Of a DNA stretch of 64,000 bases, positions 36,391 through 46,287 are shown in pieces. Position 1 is the stretch's first letter. Each line of letters begins with the position of its first letter. The DNA lies in contig NZ_PXYA01000002.1 of NCBI RefSeq assembly GCF_003841405.1, positions 310,001-374,000 of the forward strand, written 5' to 3'. The notes below the pieces were generated by a model. The model saw only the letters and a program-made list of their open reading frames with translations. It had not been told where the DNA came from and did not search any database. The translations under genes and the position numbers were made by a program. Source of the DNA: Tetragenococcus halophilus subsp. halophilus DSM 20339 (lineage in GTDB: Bacteria > Bacillota > Bacilli > Lactobacillales > Enterococcaceae).

Positions 36391-38055
36391 GTGAAAGCAA
36401 AAAAACTAACATTATTAGGCGCTATTTCTGCTACATTACTATTAACAGCTTGTCAAGGAAATTCAACAAACCAAGACACCCAAGGTAACAATGCCCAACA
36501 AGATTTAGAATTAAGTTCTTCAGCAGCTATCTCTACAATGGAGCCTAGTCAAGCTGGTGACACAACTTCAACTTTGGCTATGAGCCAAGTTTTTGAAGGT
36601 CTTTATGTTTTAGGACCAGATGATGAATTGCAACTAGGAGTTGCTGCAGAAGAACCTGAAATCAGCGAAGATGAAACAGTCTATACATTTACTTTAAGAG
36701 ATGATGCCGAGTGGTCTGATGGCACCCCTGTTACAGCTGATGATTTTGTCTTTGCTTTTCAAAAAATCACAGATCCAAAATATGCAGCACCCAACGCTGA
36801 TGTGCTTTTTGATGTAGTGAAAAATGCCCGAGAAATCAACTTAGAAGATGGCGATATTGACACATTAGGTGTCAAAGCAATTGACGATAAAACATTAGAA
36901 TTTACCTTAGAACGGCCTGTTCCTTACTTCAAGTCACTACTAGCTTACCCAGTATTGTATCCGCAAAATAAAGAATATGTAGAAAACCAAGGGAAAAAAT
37001 ATGCTACTGACTCAGATCATTTAATTTATAATGGTCCATTTAAATTAAGTGATTGGAGCGCTTCTGGTGACGATTGGGGTTATGAAAAAAATGAGAGCTA
37101 TTGGGATAAAGATGAAGTCAAATTAGACAAAGCAAATGTCACTGTAGTAAAAACACCTTCTACAGCAATTAATTTATATACGACTGATGCTTTAGATATG
37201 ATTGATAAACTAAGCAGTGAATACATCCCAACCTATAAAGACGATCCATCGTTTGAATCCGTCGAACAATTTACCACTTTCTTTTTGAAAATGAATAGTG
37301 AGCGCGATGGCAAAAAGAATGCATTAGATAATGAAAATATTCGTAAAGGGATTGCCCAAGCATTTGATAAGGAGAGCTTTGTAAAAAATATACTACAAGA
37401 TGATTCAAACCCAACGGATCACTTAATTCCAAAAGGGCAAACTAAAGCTCCTGATGGTAAAAAAGATTTTACTGAAGTAGCAGATGAAAGAAATGATTAT
37501 CTATCATATGACCCTGAAAAAGCCAAAGAAGCTTGGGAAAAAGGGAAAGAAGAACTTGGTGTTGATAAAGTAGAACTTGGTTTCTTAACTGACGACACCG
37601 AAGAAGCTAAGAAAAATGCGGAATTTTTCCAATATGAACTACAAGATAACTTACCTGGTCTAGAAATAACTGTTGAACAAGTTCCTTTTACTGTTCGCGT
37701 AGATCGCGACTCCAACAAAGAGTATGATTTAGAACTAGCAGGTTGGGGAACTGATTACCGTGACCCACTAACAGTAATGCGTATCTTTATGTCTAGCAGT
37801 GATTTAGGAGGCGTTACTTACAGTAATGAAGATTATGATAAGTTAATCCAAGATACAAGAGAAGATCATGCGGCTGATAAAGAAGCACGATTTGATGATT
37901 TTGTTGAAGCACAAGATATACTAATTAACCAAGATGCAGTGATCGCTCCTATCTACAATAGAAGTCTTTCTACTTTAGTAAATCCAAGTGTTAAAGACTT
38001 ACACTGGCATGCCTACGGACCAAGTTATAATCTGAAATGGGCTTATAAAGAATAA
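36391..38055 (+). CDS. Oligopeptide ABC transporter substrate-binding lipoprotein
   Basis: A 554-residue OppA-family (SBP_bac_5) protein. The N-terminal signal peptide ends in the lipobox LLTAC, giving a lipid-anchored cysteine. The fold segments VFEGLYVLGPDDELQLGVA, WSDGTPVTADDFVFAFQKITDP and the C-terminal LHWHAYGPSYNLKWAYKE are typical of peptide binders. Start is GTG at 36391 after GGGGGATGAG. No permease or ATPase genes follow, so it must work with a transporter encoded elsewhere. The mature protein is very acidic. Confidence 0.9.
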   Translation: MKAKKLTLLGAISATLLLTACQGNSTNQDTQGNNAQQDLELSSSAAISTMEPSQAGDTTSTLAMSQVFEGLYVLGPDDELQLGVAAEEPEISEDETVYTFTLRDDAEWSDGTPVTADDFVFAFQKITDPKYAAPNADVLFDVVKNAREINLEDGDIDTLGVKAIDDKTLEFTLERPVPYFKSLLAYPVLYPQNKEYVENQGKKYATDSDHLIYNGPFKLSDWSASGDDWGYEKNESYWDKDEVKLDKANVTVVKTPSTAINLYTTDALDMIDKLSSEYIPTYKDDPSFESVEQFTTFFLKMNSERDGKKNALDNENIRKGIAQAFDKESFVKNILQDDSNPTDHLIPKGQTKAPDGKKDFTEVADERNDYLSYDPEKAKEAWEKGKEELGVDKVELGFLTDDTEEAKKNAEFFQYELQDNLPGLEITVEQVPFTVRVDRDSNKEYDLELAGWGTDYRDPLTVMRIFMSSSDLGGVTYSNEDYDKLIQDTREDHAADKEARFDDFVEAQDILINQDAVIAPIYNRSLSTLVNPSVKDLHWHAYGPSYNLKWAYKE

Positions 38056-38084
38056 GTCGGATGGTAACATAGCATCTTAAGCAA

Positions 38085-38158
38085 TAAAATATCCGAACGA
38101 ACAAAAGATTGTTGCTGCAATAAGCAGACCTTCTCAAATGTAGTTCGGATATTTTTAC
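38085..38158 (+). terminator. Terminator after the oppA-like gene
   Basis: AATATCCGAAC pairs with GTTCGGATATT, followed by TTTTAC, across a loop of about 45 bases that itself holds short complementary stretches. It could also act on the convergent pucR-like gene. Confidence 0.7.
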
Positions 38159-38179
38159 TTATGACATAAGCTCTGGTGA

Positions 38180-39853
38180 TCACTCTAGCTCGTTTTCCTG
38201 ATAAAATTTTAACGCTAGTTGTAACGACAAGGCAATATTAGGTTCAGTAATATCTATGGCCAAAATATTTTCAATGCGTTCAATACGGTATATCAATGTG
38301 TTGCGATGAATATAGAGCTTTCTTGCGGTAACTGCAATATTTTGGTGATTAGCTAAATAACTTGCTAAAGTTTGTAGTAAATTTAGCTGATTCTTTTGAT
38401 CATAAGCAATAAGTTTGTATAAATAATGCGCAGAAAATTCGGCAGCAGCTTGAGTAGAAATTTGTTCTGATAAAAAGGTATCTAGATAAAATTCATTTAA
38501 AAAATGAATCCCAGTTTGTTTTGCAGCGATTGTTTTTAACATATTGGTTGCTTCAGAATAACTTTTAGCAACGGATAAAACCGACTGACTAGAACCTACT
38601 ACAACCGAAAAGTGTAATGTCCGATTGATTTGTTGCTTTAAGTACTTCAACAATCTTTTTAATACTTTACTTTGTTCAGCTTGAATGGCAGCCTTTTTTG
38701 TCTCTTTTGCATTACCTAGTAGTCCTATCAATTGATTCCCTTGTTTAAACACATTTGAATCTAAGAAATTATTTTGAATATAGCGATGTAGAGCTGACAA
38801 TAACATCTGCATCGCCTGTTCTTCGTACTTACGTTGTTCAAAAAGTGTTTTATCCGTAAGTTTGGGAAAATACACAGAAATAATATAAACAGAATATTCC
38901 AGCTCTACGTTGATATCTATATTAAAAGACCTTAAAGTTTCAACGTCTGTTATTTTTTCTGCAAATAAACGAGCAAAGAAATCACGATAAACTTGATTGT
39001 TCACTCGTTCTTTTTCAATTTGATGAGCGACTTCTAAAGCAATAGACATGGTACAACTTTCTAAGGCAATATGATCCGTATTCACTAGCGAACGATTCGT
39101 TAAATAAACAATAATATAACCATAATTAATTTGATTAAAAAAAATCGGCATAACACAACATAAAATTTCTTGCCCGTTTTTATATAATTTACGATAAAAT
39201 GGGTGTTGTAACTGCTCTACATTTTTAGGAAGGTTTTGCAAATTTTGTTTCGGGAAATGATACGCTTTTCCTTGCTTCATTAAGCTAGTACGTAATTCAT
39301 TTTCAAAACCTGTTAAAGACAAAACTTCCCAATTAGATGTAGTAACAAGGACAGGATTTTCCACAATTGCTCTGAGTTTTTTGGCAATATAATCGATACC
39401 GCCATTATTTAAAGAAGATTCGAAAAATTGCGAATAAATATCTAATGTAAATTGTTGTTCACTTGCTAAATCAGAAGATAATTGATTCATTATCATCTTT
39501 AAAATTTTTGAAAAAGCAATCCCATAAGGTATTTCAATCAAAGGAATCTCCAATTGTTGACTAAGTTTTATAAGATCACTCGGAATTTCTTTAAAAAACT
39601 GCCCTGTTTTAATACAAACTGCGGCAATATTTAATTCCTGAAAATGTTGGAAATAACGTTTTTGCTGGGCATAGTTTTCATAGAAAAAGTAACCTGATGT
39701 AATAATCAGTTCTCCTGCTGTCAGCCAATCATCTGCTTTAGGATTATCCAAGATATTAGCCCCCGTAATGTTATGATCCATCCCTAGATCATCCCCAGTG
39801 AGTAATTTAAAGTTATGCGCCATTGGTAATTTCAGAAATTCAGCAATATTCAT
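38180..39853 (-). CDS. PucR family transcriptional regulator
   Basis: A 557-residue regulator with an N-terminal PucR domain (FLKLPMAHNFKLLTGDDLGMDHNITG), a middle GGDEF-like sensory part and a C-terminal helix-turn-helix (LANHQNIAVTARKLYIHRNTLIYRIERIENIL). PucR activates purine catabolism in Bacillus. It is divergent from the two amidohydrolase genes with 91 bp between starts, so it probably controls them and senses their substrate. Start chosen: ATG at 39853, with AAGAAGTG upstream. Confidence 0.88.
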   Translation of the reverse strand: MNIAEFLKLPMAHNFKLLTGDDLGMDHNITGANILDNPKADDWLTAGELIITSGYFFYENYAQQKRYFQHFQELNIAAVCIKTGQFFKEIPSDLIKLSQQLEIPLIEIPYGIAFSKILKMIMNQLSSDLASEQQFTLDIYSQFFESSLNNGGIDYIAKKLRAIVENPVLVTTSNWEVLSLTGFENELRTSLMKQGKAYHFPKQNLQNLPKNVEQLQHPFYRKLYKNGQEILCCVMPIFFNQINYGYIIVYLTNRSLVNTDHIALESCTMSIALEVAHQIEKERVNNQVYRDFFARLFAEKITDVETLRSFNIDINVELEYSVYIISVYFPKLTDKTLFEQRKYEEQAMQMLLSALHRYIQNNFLDSNVFKQGNQLIGLLGNAKETKKAAIQAEQSKVLKRLLKYLKQQINRTLHFSVVVGSSQSVLSVAKSYSEATNMLKTIAAKQTGIHFLNEFYLDTFLSEQISTQAAAEFSAHYLYKLIAYDQKNQLNLLQTLASYLANHQNIAVTARKLYIHRNTLIYRIERIENILAIDITEPNIALSLQLALKFYQENELE

Positions 39854-39944
39854 GGCAAACACTTCTTTCTTTAATAATTTGTATAAGTATATATGATTTA
39901 AAAGATAGAAACAATAAATAAACTAATTTTTAAGGAGTGAAAAA

Positions 39945-41195
39945 ATGAAACAATTGATCCGAAACGCCCGACTAGAAACTGGTTACCAAACAAAAGATGA
40001 AGTAGTGATAAAAACAAACACTGAAATAACAGACCTATTAATAGAGGAAGGTCACTTTACCAAAATCGGTCCTCATTTACAAGAATCAGCGGATGTCACG
40101 ATAGATGCTAAAAAGCAGCTATTACTCCCTAGTTTACGTGAAATGCATATTCATATCGACAAAACTTATTTTGGCAATGGTTGGCAAGCCCCTATTCCAG
40201 CAAAGAATGGTATCTATACTCGTTTAGAAGAAGAAAAAACATTATTGCCAGAACAATTAGAAGTTGCTGAACAACGTGCCCATACTATGATACAACATTA
40301 TATTCGGCTCGGGCACACCCATATCCGTACGCACGTAAATGTAGACCCGCAGATTAAAACGAAACATGTACAATTGGTTAAGCGTGTTTTACAGGACTAT
40401 GAAAATCAGATTACTTATGAAATCGTTGCTTTTCCTCAGCATGGATTGCTACGTAATGGTTCAGAATTTCTAACTATCTTAGAGGATGCATTAAAATTAG
40501 GTGTGACTCACATTGGTGGTGTAGATCCTGCTTCTTTGGACCGCAATATTGGCGAGGTTTTAGCAACAACTTTTGCTTTAGCCAAAAAATACAATGTTGG
40601 CATTGATATGCATTTACACGACCGTGATACGCTAGGCGCTTTTGAAATCCATCGCATCTTAGACTTTATTGAGCAAAAGAAATTCTCTCAGCCAGTCACT
40701 CTCAGTCATGCATTTGCTTTAGCAGGTATTAGTGACAATGAATTAGATGAATTAATGCAACGAATGGCCGAAAATAAAGTAGATGTCACCACCACAGTGG
40801 TTATTAGTGATGAAAATCTTACCCTTCCAGTTAAAAAATTATACGACAATGGTGTCACGGTTTCCTTTGGTCACGATAGTTTAACCGATCACTGGTCTCC
40901 TTTTGGTACGGGCGATACGATTCAAAAATTAAATTTATTTATTGAACGTTGCGGTTATATCGACGAGTACCAGATCAGTCAATCTTTAAGATATGCTAGT
41001 GGTGGTATTACGCCTTTAAATGAACAGGGAGAACAAGTTTGGCCAAAAATCGGTGATCAAGCAAATCTTATCTTAGTAGATGCCGTAAGTAGTGCTCACA
41101 TGATCGCCCGCCAGTGTCCTATCTCAACAGTAGTTTCTGCTGGTGAAATCATTTATCAAACAGATATTGCATTGAAAGGAGCTTACCGTGGATGA
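39945..41195 (+). CDS. Cytosine deaminase-like amidohydrolase, first copy
   Basis: A 416-residue metal-dependent hydrolase of the CodA type. Metal and catalytic segments are EMHIHIDKTYF (HxH), VAFPQHGLL, DMHLHDRDT, LSHAFAL and FGHDSLTDHWSPFG (Asp). The glutamate that CodA uses for proton transfer (in DVHCDEID) is replaced by Asp-Arg-Asp, so the substrate is probably not cytosine. No signal peptide. Its stop overlaps the start of the second copy by four bases (ATGA). AAGGAG precedes ATG at 39945. Confidence 0.85.
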   Translation: MKQLIRNARLETGYQTKDEVVIKTNTEITDLLIEEGHFTKIGPHLQESADVTIDAKKQLLLPSLREMHIHIDKTYFGNGWQAPIPAKNGIYTRLEEEKTLLPEQLEVAEQRAHTMIQHYIRLGHTHIRTHVNVDPQIKTKHVQLVKRVLQDYENQITYEIVAFPQHGLLRNGSEFLTILEDALKLGVTHIGGVDPASLDRNIGEVLATTFALAKKYNVGIDMHLHDRDTLGAFEIHRILDFIEQKKFSQPVTLSHAFALAGISDNELDELMQRMAENKVDVTTTVVISDENLTLPVKKLYDNGVTVSFGHDSLTDHWSPFGTGDTIQKLNLFIERCGYIDEYQISQSLRYASGGITPLNEQGEQVWPKIGDQANLILVDAVSSAHMIARQCPISTVVSAGEIIYQTDIALKGAYRG

Positions 41196-42403
41196 AAACA
41201 TTAAAAAATGTGCGCTTAGAAACCGGAGAATACTTTGATAACCGACATCGACTGCAGACAAAGACAGAATTATTTGATCTAAGAATTGACGGCAAAAAAA
41301 TTACACAAATCATACCGACTAAGCAAAACTCAGAAGAAGCTGGTATTGATATGCAAGGACAACTATGTTTACCAGCCTTCAAAGATATGCATAACCATTT
41401 AGATAAAACCTACCTATCCTTGCCTTGGAAAGCTTGTATACCTAGCAAAAATTTAGCACACCGCTTAAAATTAGAAGCAGAAGAATTAACAGAATTAGCG
41501 GAAACCACTGAGCAGCGAGCTTCTACAATGATAGAAAAATATTTGGCTAGCGGAGTAGACCACATCCGTACCCATGTTAATATTGATCCTTTCATCGGTT
41601 TAAAAAATCTTGAAGGTGTTAAACAAGCACTGAAAAAATATGAAAAATATTTAACAGCAGATATTATCGCTTTCCCGCAACATGGTCTACTTGCCCATCC
41701 TGAAATGCCAGATTTGTTAAGAAAAGCATTAAATTCAGGAGCAAGCATGTTGGGCGCTTTAGACCCAGGAGGAATCGATCAGGATATTGAACGTTCTTTA
41801 CAAATAACGATGGACATTGCCAAAGAATTCCAAGTAGATGTTGATATGCATTTTCATGATCCTGGCCAATTAGGCTATTATACAATGGATAAGTGGTTGG
41901 ACATGGTTGAAGAACAAGATTTTAAAGGAAAAACAGGCTTTAGTCATGCTTTTGGATTATGCGATTTGTCAAATAAAGCATGGGAAAACATCTATCCACG
42001 CTTACAAGAACACGCAGTTCAGATTCTTACAACCATTCCTATCAGTATGAAGAAAAAGCTCTTACCTATCGAAGCCTTACAAAAGGCTGACATTTTTGTT
42101 GGTATAGGTTGTGATGGCTTTTATGATTCGTGGAGTCCTTATGTATCGGGAGATGTAGTAGAAAAACTACGTAATTATTGTGATTATACTGGAAAAAGTA
42201 ATGAACAAGCTTTAAGACAAAGTTTAAGTTTAATTACCAATAATCTTACACCTCTTGATGAAAATGGACAGAAACAATGGCCCGAGGTCGGTGATACAGC
42301 CAGCTTTGTTTTCACTGATGCTGTATGTAGTGCGCAAGTTGCAGCTCGCATACCGGAAAAAAGAATACTAATGCATGAAGGAAATTTTTATTCTTCTAAA
42401 TAA
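41192..42403 (+). CDS. Cytosine deaminase-like amidohydrolase, second copy
   Basis: A 403-residue paralogue of the preceding gene (both begin N-x-RLETG). Key segments: DMHNHLDKTYLSLPWK, IAFPQHGLL, DMHFHDPGQ, FSHAFGL and GCDGFYDSWSPYVSG. The conserved HxH is HNH, and the usual GHD before the catalytic Asp has become GCD. Translation is coupled to the first copy. The divergence at these sites suggests the two act on different substrates or form a heteromer; that is inference. Confidence 0.83.
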   Translation: MKTLKNVRLETGEYFDNRHRLQTKTELFDLRIDGKKITQIIPTKQNSEEAGIDMQGQLCLPAFKDMHNHLDKTYLSLPWKACIPSKNLAHRLKLEAEELTELAETTEQRASTMIEKYLASGVDHIRTHVNIDPFIGLKNLEGVKQALKKYEKYLTADIIAFPQHGLLAHPEMPDLLRKALNSGASMLGALDPGGIDQDIERSLQITMDIAKEFQVDVDMHFHDPGQLGYYTMDKWLDMVEEQDFKGKTGFSHAFGLCDLSNKAWENIYPRLQEHAVQILTTIPISMKKKLLPIEALQKADIFVGIGCDGFYDSWSPYVSGDVVEKLRNYCDYTGKSNEQALRQSLSLITNNLTPLDENGQKQWPEVGDTASFVFTDAVCSAQVAARIPEKRILMHEGNFYSSK

Positions 42404-42427
42404 AATTTTAATCCCAAATTTGAACAA

Positions 42428-42483
42428 AAAAACTAGTAAGTAAGAAGGAAGGTAGTCATTCCTCTTACTTACTAGCTTTTAAT
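42428..42483. terminator. Bidirectional terminator between the amidohydrolase pair and nox
   Basis: AACTAGTAAGTAAGAAGGA pairs with CCTCTTACTTACTAGCTTTT; T runs follow on both strands. Confidence 0.85.
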
Positions 42484-42495
42484 TTTAGTTCATTA

Positions 42496-43827
42496 TTATT
42501 CAGCAGCTAGAGCGGCTTTATTAATATAATTATATGGTTGGTTGAAATGTGGTAAGAAGAATAAATCAAGCATGCCCAATTCGTCAATCGTTACTTGGCG
42601 TTCAATTGCTAGTGAGAACATATGAATCGCCATAGAAATATCTGAAGTTGTAGAAGACATTTGTGCGCCTACAATACGGCGAGATCTTGTTTCATAGACA
42701 ATACGTAATTTTACCGAGTCATTTTCTTTCATAAATTCTGGTTTTTGTGTGTCTTCAATATCTGTATATTTAACATCTAAATTAAATTTAGCTGCCGATT
42801 CCACAGAATAACCAGTTGATACCATATGATGTCCAAAGATTGAAATACCGTTTGATCCTTGAACTCCTGGAGATTCTACCGGATTACCCGCAATATTTTC
42901 ACCAGCAACAATGCCTGTACGTAGAGCATTTGATGCTAGAGCAATATAAGTCGTTCCTTGTAAAGCATTTGAATAAACAGTCGCACAATCTCCTACTGCA
43001 TAAACATCGGGGTCACTTGTTTGTTGGTGACGATCTACTAGATAAGCTCCGTTTACAAACAATTCTAAATGATCTTTTGCCAATTGATTGTTAGGCAAAA
43101 AACCGATCGCGTTAATCACTAAATCAACGTCATATTCGCCTTTTTCAGTCACGATCTGTTCCACTTTGTCTGAACCTTTATATTCCTTAACCAACTCATC
43201 ATAATGCAATTCAATACCATGATCAGCCAAATTTTTGTCCATATCATCAGTAAACCAGGTATCATAATAATTAGGTAAGCAACGGTCTAAGGCATCAAAT
43301 AACAATACATTTTTATTACGACGTTTAGCAGCTTCTGCCATTTCTACACCGATATAGCCAGCGCCAATAACTGCGATATTTTTCACATTTTCATTTTCAA
43401 ACATTTGGTCTATATTTTGACCTTCTTCATATTTTTTCATAAAGGTAATGTTTTCTAATTCACGACCAGGCACCTTAGGAGAGATAGGAATGGATCCTGT
43501 AGCTAAAACTAGTTTGTCATAGCTTTCTTCGACCTTATCACCCTGCTGTGTTATGGCATGAACCACTTTTCCATCAAAGTCAATAGATTCAACAGTTGTT
43601 TGTGTACGTACTTTAGCGCCTTTAGCTTCAAAATCTTCCCGATTCGTATAAAACAAGCCGTCTACACCGTCAATTTGTTTACCTACCCATAAAGCAGTGC
43701 CACAACTTAAATAACTAAAATTTTCATTACGCTCAATCATCACAACTTCTTGATCTGAATTATCTAAAATAGCATTTGCTGCTGCTAGACCTGCATGATT
43801 CGTTCCTATAATTACTGTTTTTGCCAT
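42496..43827 (-). CDS. nox: NADH oxidase, water-forming type
   Basis: A 443-residue FAD enzyme that oxidises NADH with oxygen, regenerating NAD+ for fermentation and removing oxygen. Features: IIGTNHAGLAAANAIL with catalytic His11, the redox-active Cys42 in FSYLSCGTALW, a second Rossmann motif IAVIGAGYIGVEMAEAA, and VYAVGDCATVY for FAD. The single cysteine fits NADH oxidases and related CoA-disulfide reductases. ATG at 43827 follows GGGAGG. Monocistronic. Confidence 0.92.
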   Translation of the reverse strand: MAKTVIIGTNHAGLAAANAILDNSDQEVVMIERNENFSYLSCGTALWVGKQIDGVDGLFYTNREDFEAKGAKVRTQTTVESIDFDGKVVHAITQQGDKVEESYDKLVLATGSIPISPKVPGRELENITFMKKYEEGQNIDQMFENENVKNIAVIGAGYIGVEMAEAAKRRNKNVLLFDALDRCLPNYYDTWFTDDMDKNLADHGIELHYDELVKEYKGSDKVEQIVTEKGEYDVDLVINAIGFLPNNQLAKDHLELFVNGAYLVDRHQQTSDPDVYAVGDCATVYSNALQGTTYIALASNALRTGIVAGENIAGNPVESPGVQGSNGISIFGHHMVSTGYSVESAAKFNLDVKYTDIEDTQKPEFMKENDSVKLRIVYETRSRRIVGAQMSSTTSDISMAIHMFSLAIERQVTIDELGMLDLFFLPHFNQPYNYINKAALAAE

Positions 43828-44036
43828 CTATTTTTCCTCCCTTATTTTACATATATAATATATCAAGATTGTGAAGATAAGAACTATCAATATTTTTTGC
43901 ACAACCTAAAGAATTGCAAGGAAATTCACATGAAAAACTAAATCAAAGGATTTGAATCATAGAAAAATTATCTATAAAAATTTATTTGTGAAAAAGGAGG
44001 AATATTATAACTTTTTTTCACAAAATAAAATGTTCA

Positions 44037-44237
44037 CTATGAACCTCGTATTTCTGCGAACTTCACGTTAATCATCGACAAAACTTGCTGAGATATCTCC
44101 AAACTTTCTACAAAATTCAATTGCTCTCCATTAATTTGGATTTTAGAACTATGATTATAATTTTCATACCATGCAGCGTAACGCCGGTTTAATTCTTTAT
44201 AATAAGCATCCAAACTAGGATTGTTAATTAGGATATT
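44037..44237 (-). pseudogene. C-terminal remnant of a deoxynucleoside kinase
   Basis: In the minus strand, one frame ending with TAG at 44037-44039 reads NPSLDAYYKELNRRYAAWYE, then about 40 further residues including SKIQINGEQLNFV and SMINVKFAEI. This matches the C-terminal end of dAK/dGK-type kinases (pattern DPELEDYYKELHxxYxxWY... DF). A TAG stops the frame at its left end and no start or P-loop is present, so roughly 70% of the gene is gone. The rest of the 43828-44369 gap is AT-rich, with the start signals of the mevalonate operon. Confidence 0.6.
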
Positions 44238-44369
44238 CTAGCTTTTTTCCTCTAAAAAACCTTAAGATTTGACTTTTTTTCTTATAAAACGTTTTGATTA
44301 CTTAACGAGAACCTATTAATTTAGTAAAATGTTTAAAGGATAAAAAATGAAAACAGAAAGAGGGACAAC

Positions 44370-45302
44370 ATGTTATTTCAGGGAAACGGTCGATCAAACG
44401 GAAAAATCATTTTAATTGGGGAACACTCTGCTGTTTATGACAAAGCAGCTATTGTTCTCCCTTTTAATGACACGCAGATTCATGTGACTGTGCAACAAGC
44501 GCCTAGAAACTTTTTAATGTCACGTTATTATATAGGTTATTTAACAGACGCTCCTGAAAATCTACAAAGTATCAAAGAACTAACTTATAAATTACAAACT
44601 TATTTACATACACCTAATTTTCAGTTAAATATCAATAGCACTATTCCCGTTGCCAGGGGCATGGGATCAAGTGCTGCCGTTGCTATTGCCATTACGCGTG
44701 CTTTTTTTGCTTGGAAAGAACAGTATCTTGATCAAGAAACTTTACTATCCTTTACTGATTATGCTGAAAAAATTGCACACGGTAATCCTAGCGGAATGGA
44801 TGCTGCGGCTGCTAGCAGCAAGGAACCTATTTTTTTTGAGCATAAACAATTCACTACCTTTCCGATGAATATTGACGCTTACTTACTTGTGGCTGATACG
44901 GGGGTTCTTGGCCAAACAAGAGCAGCTGTTAAGTCTGTCTCCCAACGATTAAAAACATTTCATAAGCAAACGAGTCATGCAATTGAAGAACTGGGCTTAT
45001 TAACTGAACGAGCAAAAGAAGCCATCATTATGAACCAACCGGAAATTTTAGGCGAAGTTATGAACCAAGCACAAAATCATTTACGATCATTAACAGTCAG
45101 CAATAAATTGTTGGATGATTTGATTCAATTTTCTTTAGAAAACGGTGCTTTAGGAGCAAAGTTAACCGGTGGAGGCCGCGGCGGGTGCTTTTTAGCCTTA
45201 GCTAAAACAAAAGAAGAAGCTGAAGAATTAGCCCAACTTTTACAAGAAAGAGGCATAAAAGAAAGCTGGATACAAGGATTAGGAGTTTACCAATATGCAT
45301 AA
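44370..45302 (+). CDS. mvk: Mevalonate kinase
   Basis: The first step of the lower mevalonate pathway: mevalonate plus ATP gives 5-phosphomevalonate. A GHMP kinase of 310 residues with GKIILIGEHSAVYDKAA, the ATP loop PVARGMGSSAAVAIA and KLTGGGRGGCFLALA. It heads a four-gene operon with overlapping ends. AGAGGGAC precedes the ATG. Confidence 0.95.
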   Translation: MLFQGNGRSNGKIILIGEHSAVYDKAAIVLPFNDTQIHVTVQQAPRNFLMSRYYIGYLTDAPENLQSIKELTYKLQTYLHTPNFQLNINSTIPVARGMGSSAAVAIAITRAFFAWKEQYLDQETLLSFTDYAEKIAHGNPSGMDAAAASSKEPIFFEHKQFTTFPMNIDAYLLVADTGVLGQTRAAVKSVSQRLKTFHKQTSHAIEELGLLTERAKEAIIMNQPEILGEVMNQAQNHLRSLTVSNKLLDDLIQFSLENGALGAKLTGGGRGGCFLALAKTKEEAEELAQLLQERGIKESWIQGLGVYQYA

Positions 45303-46287
45303 TGGAAAAGCTAGAGCATTTACTAACATCGCGCTAATTAAATACTGGGGCAAAAAAGATCCACAGTTGATTTTACCTATGAATAATAGTTTATCTTTAA
45401 CATTAGATGCTTTTTACACTGAAACAAGTGTTTCTTTTTCTAAGGAGTATACAGCTGACAGCTTTTATCTTGATGGTCAATTGCAAGACGAAAAGTCTAC
45501 AGAAAAAGTTAGGCGGTTTTTAGACTTAGTTCGTGAACAAAGCCAGATTTTTGAATATGCCATTGTTCAAAGTCAAAATTTTGTCCCCACAGCAGCTGGT
45601 CTGGCTTCTTCTGCCAGTGGCTTAGCTGCTTTAGCCGGTGCTTGTAACGATGCTTTAGGACTTAACCTTTCCGATAAAGAGCTATCCCGTTTGGCTAGAA
45701 AGGGGTCTGGCTCTGCTTGCCGAAGCATCTATGGCGGATTTGTCGAATGGGAAAAAGGAGATTCTGACCAAAACTCCTACGCTTTTCCTGTACCGTCTAA
45801 CCATTGGGAAGATGAATTGGCGATGATTTTTATCCTTATTAATGATAAAGCCAAAGATATTTCTAGTAGAAATGGTATGCAACGTACAGTAGGCACTTCA
45901 ACTTATTATACCGATTGGGTAAAAAACGTTGATGTAGATATAAAAAAAGCAAGAGAAGCCATTATTGAACACGACTTTCAAGCTTTAGGCGAAGTAACCG
46001 AAAGTAATTGTTTAAAAATGCACGCGACGACTCTAGCGGCTTCTCCACCCTTTACTTATTGGACACCTGATAGTCTAAGAGCAATGAACAAAGTACATGA
46101 CATGCGTCAGGCGGGTCAAGATTGTTATTTTACTATGGACGCAGGTCCCAATGTAAAAGTTCTTTGTCAAAAAAAAGATAGCCAAAAGATCTATAATGAG
46201 TTGCAAAAAGAATTTCCTGTAGAACAACTAGTGATGGCTTATGCAGGAAAAGGAATGGAAACTTTAGAAACGGAAGTGGCAAAATGA
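45295..46287 (+). CDS. mvaD: Diphosphomevalonate decarboxylase
   Basis: Converts 5-diphosphomevalonate to isopentenyl diphosphate with ATP. The 330-residue protein has NIALIKYWGKKD, TAAGLASSASGLAALAGA and RKGSGSACRSIYGGFVEW, the family signatures, and an acidic catalytic segment at MDAGPNVKVL. Its ATG overlaps the mvk stop by eight bases, and GGAGT in mvk serves as ribosome site. Confidence 0.96.
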   Translation: MHNGKARAFTNIALIKYWGKKDPQLILPMNNSLSLTLDAFYTETSVSFSKEYTADSFYLDGQLQDEKSTEKVRRFLDLVREQSQIFEYAIVQSQNFVPTAAGLASSASGLAALAGACNDALGLNLSDKELSRLARKGSGSACRSIYGGFVEWEKGDSDQNSYAFPVPSNHWEDELAMIFILINDKAKDISSRNGMQRTVGTSTYYTDWVKNVDVDIKKAREAIIEHDFQALGEVTESNCLKMHATTLAASPPFTYWTPDSLRAMNKVHDMRQAGQDCYFTMDAGPNVKVLCQKKDSQKIYNELQKEFPVEQLVMAYAGKGMETLETEVAK

